Origin: Owenia fusiformis
Lineage: Eukaryota > Annelida > Polychaeta > Sabellida > Oweniidae
Length of the DNA: 64,000 nucleotides
Assembly: GCA_903813345.2 (NCBI GenBank)
Contig: CAIIXF020000010.1
Span: 16,131,181-16,195,180, forward strand
Direction: 5' to 3'
Below are positions 56,101-64,000 of the stretch, one piece after another. Made by a program: the position numbers and the translations under genes. Below the pieces are notes generated by a model that was not told where the DNA came from, made no database searches, and saw only the letters and a list, made by a program, of their open reading frames with translations. The first letter of the stretch is position 1. Every line of letters starts with the position of its first letter.

Positions 56101-58251
56101 CTAGCTATATCTGCCCGCTGATGAAAATATAAGTTTTAAAAACCAGCTTTATGTACCCGTAACACGTCTAAGTATGGGATAAATAAAGAAACGAAATCAA
56201 AGTGCTGCAAAGTAACAGTAGTAACCGAAACCTCAGAAAAGCTAGAAATATGTCCTTTTGAAGAACACTAATTTTCAGTAATTCGAAACTTTAATGATAA
56301 CATTGCTCTACTGATTCCTGTTTTAAAGCAAATCGCCTGGAGCTTTTTGAAGTTATTGAGGATTTCAGCAAGGGGCGATTTTCATGAATTATCTAAAATA
56401 TTTCCAAAATAAATTTTTAGACAATTTGCACAATTACTTCACATAAAATATATCATAAGGAACCTTACAATGTCAGAAAAAATAAAATAAAGGTTGTCAG
56501 ATAATGTAATCATAAGATAAGATAATGGAATCTGTTTTAGTTTTCCCTTTTTCTATGATCTTCTTACATTTCCTTTTTTATTTATGACCTTCCTATCGAA
56601 ATCAAATTACAATTTTTTCCATTGATTAACATGGGAATGTCGATAAAATTCAAAAATTCATCAAATCTATCATCAATTTTTGACCTATTGTAATTGAGGA
56701 AAAAGTTTAGAAAATTTGGAGGTCTTGGAAATAAAGTCAAATTACGTTTCAATCAATAGTATAAGTATTTTCATCGCAGGTTAACTAAATAAAAATTCAA
56801 AAGTAAAGAGGCTTTAACACGTAGTTCACTGGGGGACCCAAGGTTGCCAAACTTATGGAGGGGAGTTTATATCAAAATTAGAAACAAAATAAAAAATAGG
56901 CCCTTGCTTACACCCCCAATAACTCTCATATTCTCAAATCGATTGAAATGACTATAGCCAAAATAAATCAATAAATGACGATACTATGTTTTCCTATTGG
57001 TAAATCGCGTAGTTACCTAAAATCTCAGTGAATTTGTAAATTGATTTTTTGTTCGAAGATTTGCTCATAAACAGACCAATCTTTAATTCCGCTATAACTT
57101 ATAACGACCAAGCTGATTGATTCATAAGCAACCAGTTATACCTTAGTTTGCTTTTGATATTTCAGCAAAAAATGAAAAAGCCCAATCACCATATATCACG
57201 ATTCTAACATTTTCAACACCGAAAACACCCGAGTCATTGCAAGAATTTCATCAAAGCATTACTGTTGGCTGACATAGAGGGGCATCTTTTCCCTGTAGTA
57301 TTTCAAAAACACATATGTTTTTCTCATTTTTCAAGTAAACAATGTACGATGGTTTTCAGATCAGGATATAGTTCAACGAGTCTTAATGATAGTTTTACAC
57401 TGGTAGCATGACCTTATGCCTTTGGTATCGTAATAATGAGTTGTTGAGTGTTAAACATCTTTCTTAATGTGTTTCTGTTGTAATAATCCTAAGGAGTAGA
57501 GGGGGAGGAGGAGGGCTCGTGCGACCCCCCCCCTTAATAACTTAAAAACAACTGAACCCCCTTAATCAGCAAATTGAATGTAAATAAAGTTCAAATATTC
57601 TGACAGACAGAGGGAAACACAATATCACTGAACAAAAATGTCTGTAATGATTATAATTATCACTAAAATGTGTCATTTATGCCAGAACTCTCCTGCTGAG
57701 TGTAAGAAAAAATTTGGAAAAATCAATACTTTTCTTCCTTTTTTTATTTCTAGATATAAAATACATATGGCTTATCTTTATTGCCTGTATCATCTGTGTA
57801 AGACATCTGTTTAAGTTATAAACAAACAAAAATGTCGAATTCAACATCGAGGAGTGAATGTAATAAAGTCTACAGATTATTTTGATGCATCAATTACCTT
57901 TGCTCGATTACAAATTGGGGTGGGGAGGTTCTTTGTCTGACAACACATCTATAAGTTTCTAGTCTGTTTTAGTTTTGAGCTATTTATTTCGCTGATCTAA
58001 AAAATATTTTGCAATATGAGAATAGGTGCAAAATATATTTTGCAAAACTAGGCAAAAGTGTCATCCAACCCCCATTCCCCCTATCCACATTAGGTAAATT
58101 TTAAGAATGGGGTCAGATTTTCTGTTTTTTCAATATATATTTGCCATTCAGCACCATGCCTGTTCATCATCATAACAATGTTTATGATAACATTGAAGGA
58201 GATGATCTATACATCCTTCGAGTTTTTTAAATTATGTGGTTATCGTCATAT
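56101..58251. other. Intergenic DNA
   Basis: 2.1 kb of AT-rich sequence without a recognisable exon, RNA gene or bounded repeat. C/G runs occur near 57490-57540. Confidence 0.4.
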
Positions 58252-58943
58252 CAGGGGATAGAAACGCGTCCAGTATTTTCGTCTGGTACAACTGGAAATA
58301 CTGAACGCAGACCTCCATTTTTGATCCAGATGGAGGTAGGTGTAATTTTACTCTGTAGCCTGTGATCGTTTTACAATGTGTCCTTACCTAAAAACAGGCT
58401 TATCAGATTCTCAGTACATTGGTGGAACATCCAATTCTTATAAAATGACAGCTATCCATCTAGTTTTTCTGTAATGTGGGGTTAAGCACAGAAATATTTT
58501 GATTTTTTCAAGATATTTTCATTTCGTCCGGTATTTCTTTAAATTTCGTCATTTTTCTATTTTCGATCATTTCAAAGCTAAAATTTGCCGACTAGAAGCC
58601 GTGTTCTTATTCCATACACAAGAAAATTGCATATCTTGTCAATGAAATGGTAAATAAAAAGAAATCGGACTCGATTCGTGTATTTTCTAGGAAAAAATCA
58701 AAGTATTTCCGTGATTAACCCCACATTACAAAAAATCTTGACGAATGACTGTCATTTTATAAGAATTGCGTGTTTCTCTATGTACTGGGAATCTGATGGT
58801 CCTGTTTCTGATACACTGTAAAACGATCATAGGCTACCGAGTAAAATTACAACTACCTCTCTACTCTGGATCAAAAATGGAGGTCTGCGTCCAGTATCTC
58901 GGTTTGTACCAGACGAAAATACTGGACGCGTTTCTACCCCCTG
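58252..58943. mobile_element. 692-bp foldback element, CAGGGG ends
   Basis: Left CAGGGGATAGAAACGCGTCC and, inverted, right CAGGGGGTAGAAACGCGTCC. The arms remain complementary for about 260 bp each (TGGATCCAAAAATGG-like, ACGATC, TTATAAAATGAC and TAATGTGGGGTTAA blocks), around a loop at about 58515-58685. Non-coding. CAGGG ends are hAT-like, but no target duplication was visible. Confidence 0.8.
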
Positions 58944-59931
58944 TGTATTGAACCCTAAATGAACAAGAAAACTCAAACAGGGGCAAAACGTAAAATCATA
59001 TTTAAAAAAATAGTAGATGGAAACATTTTTAAAGGAAGAAGTCCCTGCTTGAAAATTGTTCCGATCTTTATGTCTTGCACCATCTTATATATTTGTAACT
59101 GGTTGAGATAAGTCAAACAACTAAACGGGAGAATTAAACCTAAGGCATGGAACTTTTTTGACCATTTCCTGTAATTGAAAGGGTGTAATTTTTTAGATTT
59201 ATATATAGTAATTATCTATCTAGTAAATTAAACTGTGCATCAGAACAAACGTATTTCTTACGTGGATCACTGATTAGCCATTGATGAATCATCCACACAA
59301 AACATACTGACGGGTCGACGACACAATTATGGTACTTTGAAGTTGTCCAATTTAAAAAGATTTAATGATATTTGAGTCAGAGTTTAATCGATTTCTTTGA
59401 ATGTTCCCTCGGGCTGAACTAGTCCTACGTTTATTGACGTCAATTTGAATTCATAGAACTAGAATTGGGATAATCCAGTTATTTTACTCGGTGAATGTCG
59501 TGTAATTTAAAACAATGTGATAAAATAATTATTGAGATGACATCTGGAGGTCAAGTTTCAATGTTATTCAAACTTCAGCTTCTGAGAGGTCCAATGTGTA
59601 ACAAAAAAGATGAATGTCCGTTAACTTTGGTCAGGTATTCTAATTCTTCGCTATCCACAAATCGGTGAAACTTTTGTGAAGATGATGTTTGCTTTTGATA
59701 CATGCACGGAATTAGGCCAAATTTTATCAACAAATCCCTGGTATCAATTACGTGACATAAGTATATAACAGATATTTTGCACAATGCATATATATGGGAA
59801 ATACACTCATAACTCAAATATCAATGACATAATGATTATTATATGCTGTGCAGTATGATCTGATCTGTGCAAGAGCATGGCGAGGCCTGGGTCTAGTCAA
59901 CTACTAGGCAATACAAGGCATTTACAACAAA
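58944..59931. other. Intergenic DNA
   Basis: No gene, RNA gene or bounded repeat recognised. Confidence 0.35.
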
Positions 59932-60387
59932 ATGTCACCACCAAGTTGCTCACTATATTACTAGTTCAATCCTATGTCAGATTTGAATTTTTGAGAGCTC
60001 TGTAGACGATTTTGAAAAAAATTGGTCAATTTGAAGCAGTATTTACCCCGAGAAGGTCATTGAGGGTAAAATCTCAAATCTTATAAATCAGATTTGAACT
60101 TCTGAGAACTTGTAGATGATTTTGAAAAAAGGGTCAATCTGAAGCAAGTTGAAAGAAGACCTTTTTGATCTTTTTAAACTTTTTGGACCTTGAAAAGTTC
60201 ATTGAAGGTCAAATCCTAAATGTTAAGTCCGAGATTTGATCGAACTTCTTATAACTTGTAGATGATTTAGAAAAAATTGTCAGTCTAAACAGTATTTGTT
60301 AAGTTATTGAAATTTGTAAGCATTTGTTACAGACGCCAACGGCCACCCGCCAACCGCCGCCACAAAAAAACTTCTTGATGGTGACAC
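59932..60387 (-). repeat. ATGTCACCA repeat family, copy 2
   Basis: ATGTCACCACCAAGTTGCTC on the left and GATGGTGACACAATAACAT on the right give short inverted ends. Inside are repeated GATTTGAACTTCTGAGAAC, TGTAGATGATTTTGAAAAA and GGTCATTGA phrases in two to three tandem-like units. Homologous to 19454-19765 in inverse orientation. Confidence 0.6.
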
Positions 60388-60836
60388 AATAACATAAAGT
60401 GAAAGTTACGCACGTTTTATGCCACGAGGTATGTTCAGAATAACTGGAACAACGGTTTTAACTGGGTCATCATTATTTTCTTATCCCTGATCAATAGTGT
60501 AGTTTTCAGAAACGACTTCAGTTTTAGAGTAAACAGTTTACGAACATCAATTCAGTGTATTCTGTTTCAGCCCCACCAATAAGACGTACTGACGGATAAA
60601 GACTGACGGTTTGGGCGCTTCATGTCTTCATTATATTCCTATTTTCAATAAACGTGCGAAGCTCATAGAAAGACGAGTAGGTAACCACACGGCCTTAATA
60701 ATCAAACTATAATGACAGTGAGATGGGAAATGTCTATGCGGTATTTATTGGCTATAACAATTACAGGTCTCAATTTCACCAAACAATCGTCATTAGAGTT
60801 CATTATTTAAGATAATATTTTCTTGTTTTTGATCAA

Positions 60837-60971
60837 TCATCCACGGCCAGATGTTGATGAAGTCACGTTTCGGACATATAGCCTCGACAGACAGAATGAA
60901 GAAGACCATGGGATCGATGAAACACATATAGGAATTTCATCCATGTTTTCAGAAAACAAAGGGCCTGCTTG
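60837..60971 (+). CDS. Coding-like patch, possible terminal exon (unproven)
   Basis: One frame reads NHPRPDVDEVTFRTYSLDRQ, then NEEDHGIDETHIGISS, MFSENKGPA and a stop. It is a polar, protein-like composition that stands out from its AT-rich surroundings. I see no strong acceptor except a weak GGCCAG inside it, and no upstream partner exon. I do not recognise a family. It could be the last exon of a plus-strand gene, an old processed fragment or chance. A 23-bp stretch just downstream (60977-60999) recurs inverted at 10091-10113. Confidence 0.25.
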
Positions 60972-60999
60972 ATTACATTCTGATACTCAGACCATCTCT

Positions 61000-62149
61000 G
61001 TAACTCCGGTTCTATTGCATCAATCAATTTGAAATTTGGTAGACAAATAGAAAAAAAGAAGACGTATCTAAAAAGTAATTAATATTTGATTAACTTAAAT
61101 TATTTGACATTGATAATGACGTTAACCCATAAAACGTAATGTAAATAATGAAAACTACCAACTGTGACATTGAGTTATGAAAAATGTTTCGGATTATAAC
61201 TTCTTGAATTCTTGGAGTAGGTATCTTGGAGTAGGTATCTTTGTCGTTATTTGTTAATTTTTGACAACATGGCAAATATCGATCCTTTCATATGCTCAGA
61301 AACAAAGAACTAATCATAGCTTCGAAAAGACAATGCAAAGACGAACACTTTGATAAAATAATACTAATAAGCCATATATATGTTTAGAAAATAAACAGTA
61401 CAAGGGAATATCAAAGATCAAATCACGGGATTATCATGTACTGAATATGGTTCACAGACCGTATAAACGGGGTTGCCATTGTTGTACATCCATTCTACCT
61501 TCTACCTGTGGACCTTTGGGAACTGCTGAGATGTTAAAAACATATCGTGTTCTTGTGATATATAATAACAACGATGCTCTAGCTCTTGCATGTACATGTA
61601 CAGTTTGTTACGAAAATGTTTTTTTGCTATTGAGTGCATTGACCTTTTATCTAAATGAACAGGAAACTCAATAAGGCAAGAAGTTAACCCTAATCCGGTT
61701 AGGTAATTCCTAATGCAAGAAGACTTTTATTGCAGAGTTAATATGACAAACACAGAGAGACGATTCCTTACCAGCAGCTTTGTCTGTGTGCCATTATAAC
61801 ATCTGCACTGATCACAAAGCTAAGTTTCTGATGATAAACGATGACATACGAGCCCTCATGTTTTGCAGTTTTGCAAAATTTGCACATTTGGTCTATATTT
61901 TATATAGCTTCCTATGCATATTTTATATTATGTTTCGTTTATCTTATGTTTATGGCAAACATTTAAAGATATGGCACATCTCCCGCATTAGGGTGCATAT
62001 TAAGATATGAATTATACTAAACAGTTAGGTGGTGAAATACATTTTCAAATATTTGAGGAAGGTAGCACAATAAGTTCAACCATAATCCACATTTTCCAGA
62101 TCATCCATTTACATTTTATTTAATTATAAATCATCTGTAATGACATATA
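61000..62149. other. Intergenic DNA
   Basis: No supported gene. An open frame of 75 codons at 61447-61674 is Cys- and Thr-rich but has no recognisable domain. GGAGTAGGTATCTT is directly repeated at about 61214-61242. Confidence 0.35.
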
Positions 62150-62385
62150 TAGGGTGTCTCAAAAAAGGGTACCCAAAAGTATATCAACACCATAGACAAA
62201 CCAATCAATATTTTCAGACATTTTTTGCATGGTCTTGTAGATAAAAGATGAAAGTTTTTCCCCTATACACAGTTTTTAATTCATTTTTGCCTTTTTGATA
62301 CTTTAACCCGTTACCGTTTACACCACATATTCTATGTAACCTCATATTTCGATGACAGTCTGCATCCTTACTACTACATTGTTCA

Positions 62386-62637
62386 TCACATTTGATATTT
62401 CTGGTGGAATATTTTGATTTCTGTTCGGATGCTGGTCTTAAGTTGTTCTAGGTCTCTTAGTTTGGGTTTAGCATAAAATGGTCCTTCAAATAGCCTCAGA
62501 GAAAAAAGTATGGGCCGTAAAATATGGTGAATAGGGAGGCCCTCACAATGTCTTATAGCCCCCTTATACAGAGAGGTCAGAGGTTCAAGAAACTGCATTG
62601 GCTGGGATTCTAGTGTAGCTTTTGTTGTGTGTATCAA
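62386..62637 (-). pseudogene. Mariner transposase C-terminal remnant, left arm
   Basis: Minus-strand frame with EGPFYAKPKLRDLEQLKTSI and RTEIKIFHQKYQM. The DLEQLK block matches the plus-strand remnant at 62746-62946, and a frameshifted continuation again gives a SNVMNN and TVIEI sense. Same domain, opposite direction, as expected of an inverted duplication. Confidence 0.65.
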
Positions 62638-62745
62638 TTTGAGACCACTGTGTTTTCATTTGGATATCATTTGGTCTCCAGGCTAGCCTACCTAACTCTG
62701 GAAGGTAACTCCTGAATCATTTGCCTATAATTGACCTGATTATCT

Positions 62746-62946
62746 GTGTTTGTTCTGCCATCGTCATACTCAAACATCTTTCTCTGTGGCTATTTGAAGG
62801 AGTGTTTTAATGTTCATTCCAAGCAAAAAGACCTAGAACAACTTAAGGGCAACATCCAAAGAGAAATCCAAAACATTCCACTGGAGTTATTATCAAATGT
62901 GATGAACAATGTAGCACTAAGGAAACAGGCTGTCATCGAAATATGA
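62746..62946 (+). pseudogene. Mariner transposase C-terminal remnant, right arm
   Basis: Reads FLCGYLKECFNVHSKQKDLE, then QLKGNIQREIQNIPLELLSN and VMNNVALRKQAVIEI, matching the FLWGYLKD ... LEELKxxIxxEIxxIPxEML ... Rxxxxxxx C-terminal part of mariner-type transposases. The W of FLWGYLK is C here. The catalytic core is absent, so it cannot act as a transposase. Confidence 0.8.
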
Positions 62947-63141
62947 GGTTACATCGATTATGTGGTGTAAAAAGTAAAGGGTTAAAGCATCAAAAAGACA
63001 AGACTGAAATAAAAATGGTGTATTGAGGAGAAAACTTTCATGTTTGCTCAACATGACCATGCAAAAAATGTCTGAAAATATTGATTGGTTTATCTGTGCT
63101 CTTGATATATTTTTGGGTACATTTTTTTGAGACACCCTGTA

Positions 63142-64000
63142 TATACCTGGCTTGTCTTGACAAGGTTTTGTCTCCATATGTGTCTTTGGTTTTCCTGACA
63201 ACAGCTTACCTTGTGTCTCCAGTTTCTATTAATTATACAATAACAATCCTTTTTAGATTCAATTTCTTGTAAAGGACACGTTTCTTGGATGTCTGTGAAT
63301 CTTAGTGTCGGACTCACTTTCTGACTTTCTGTGACTCAATATTCTAAAAAAATTCATTGGGATGTTACAAGACAATTAGCCGCTGAATTTAGAACTCACC
63401 AGCATACAAATGGACGTATGAGTCTTACTTAACAATTACATGAGCATTTTTAGACCATACAAGTGTGTTGAGTCATTAACATGAAATCAAACAGAAATGA
63501 CAAAAATATTCAATTATCATTCAAAAGTGGATTCCACCCAAGCTTTACCTAGTTACCATGGTTATGTATAGCTGAAACAATTTTAAATGCAGTTAAATAA
63601 AAATCTGTCAATTAGTAGATAGTCGTCTATTGTCTAATTAATGTCTGTGAAAAATTAGACTGATTGGGTAATGTTTAGTATGCCTATAACATTTTGTCTA
63701 TTACTCTTGAATCACCCCTCGTATGCCTTATATCTCATCTAATATATTCTACTTCTGTGTGTAAGTGTTCTTGTATCAATTAAACCAAGACTGGTCAATT
63801 TAATGCAGTATTGGGAGTTCTGAATCTTACATTAAATAACAGACTCTGTTGACATTTCCCACGATATTGAATGAAAATGTTGCCAAGGCTGTTCGTGATC
63901 AAGGTAGACAGGCCATTCATTCTCAATATCATATTAGTGTCAATATTGGAGATATTTTGATATTTTCACAAAAATCATTGAAATTTGACAGTGTAAAATC
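63142..64000. other. Intergenic DNA to the window end
   Basis: No gene, RNA gene or bounded repeat recognised. Confidence 0.35.

Larger units (their letters stand above)
62150..63139. mobile_element. 990-bp TA-flanked palindromic mariner derivative
   Basis: Ends TAGGGTGTCTCAAAAAAGGG and, inverted, CAGGGTGTCTCAAAAAAATG, with TA at 62148-62149 and 63140-63141. The arms stay complementary for over 80 bp (CCAATCAATATTTTCAGACA, TTTTTTGCATGGTC). Further in, both arms still carry, in opposite directions, remnants of the end of a mariner transposase gene (62386-62530 minus, 62746-62946 plus). The element is thus two inverted copies of a mariner 3' end. Confidence 0.85.

Noticed and set aside
61447-61674. 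Cys-rich 75-residue secreted peptide
   Set aside because: There is no signal peptide at the start, cysteine spacing fits no family I know, and no splice signals or neighbours support it.

Overview
Eukaryotic, almost certainly animal, DNA: AT-rich, gene-poor and crowded with repeats. The one confident host gene has GT-AG introns. The repeats are of the kinds usual in large marine-invertebrate genomes: CR1-type and Tx1/L1-type LINEs, many TA-flanked mariner-type elements, hAT-like ends of the CAGG..CCGT type, foldback elements and minisatellites. A deuterostome such as an echinoderm or hemichordate fits the repeat style, but no sequence here fixes the species. No bacterial operon, CRISPR array, rRNA or intact tRNA gene was seen, and no LTR or other virus-like element was recognised.

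Layout. 1-3600: intergenic DNA with short inverted-repeat elements and copies of an 84-bp snap-back element. 3961-6979 (minus): a three-exon gene whose splice sites and phases close exactly into a 603-residue, roughly 12-helix, histidine-rich membrane protein of a family I do not recognise. 7100-23900: intergenic DNA with nested DNA transposon derivatives, including a foldback element whose ends are minisatellite arrays (18101-19354), a 148-bp satellite (16514-17066) and a TA-flanked element carrying another insertion (20049-21685). 23976-36119: a repeat-rich block bounded by two long inverted ends of one mariner-type family. It contains two opposed 904-bp elements, a 2.3-kb minisatellite with a 21-bp core, and a CAGG-type element swollen by an internal array. 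36260-38230: a LINE relic and a 29-bp minisatellite. 39045-41296: a TIR element split by a 5'-truncated Tx1/L1-type LINE with a clean 14-bp target duplication. 44899-48411: a nearly complete CR1-type LINE (endonuclease plus reverse transcriptase) with an 11-bp target duplication and a degenerate 2A-like motif. 48760-51600: a mosaic of duplicated modules. 51960-55738: a large inverted repeat whose two arms carry copies of a decayed CXC-domain gene of a mobile-gene family. 55959-58943: a 142-bp near-perfect hairpin and a 692-bp foldback element. 59932-63139: two more TIR elements, one made of two opposed copies of the end of a mariner transposase gene.

Apart from the membrane-protein gene, nearly every supported coding sequence belongs to a mobile element. 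The most interesting items are the unrecognised histidine-rich membrane protein, the foldback element with minisatellite ends, the CXC-gene palindrome, and the repeated birth of TA-flanked hairpin elements, one of them caught with transposase remnants in both arms.
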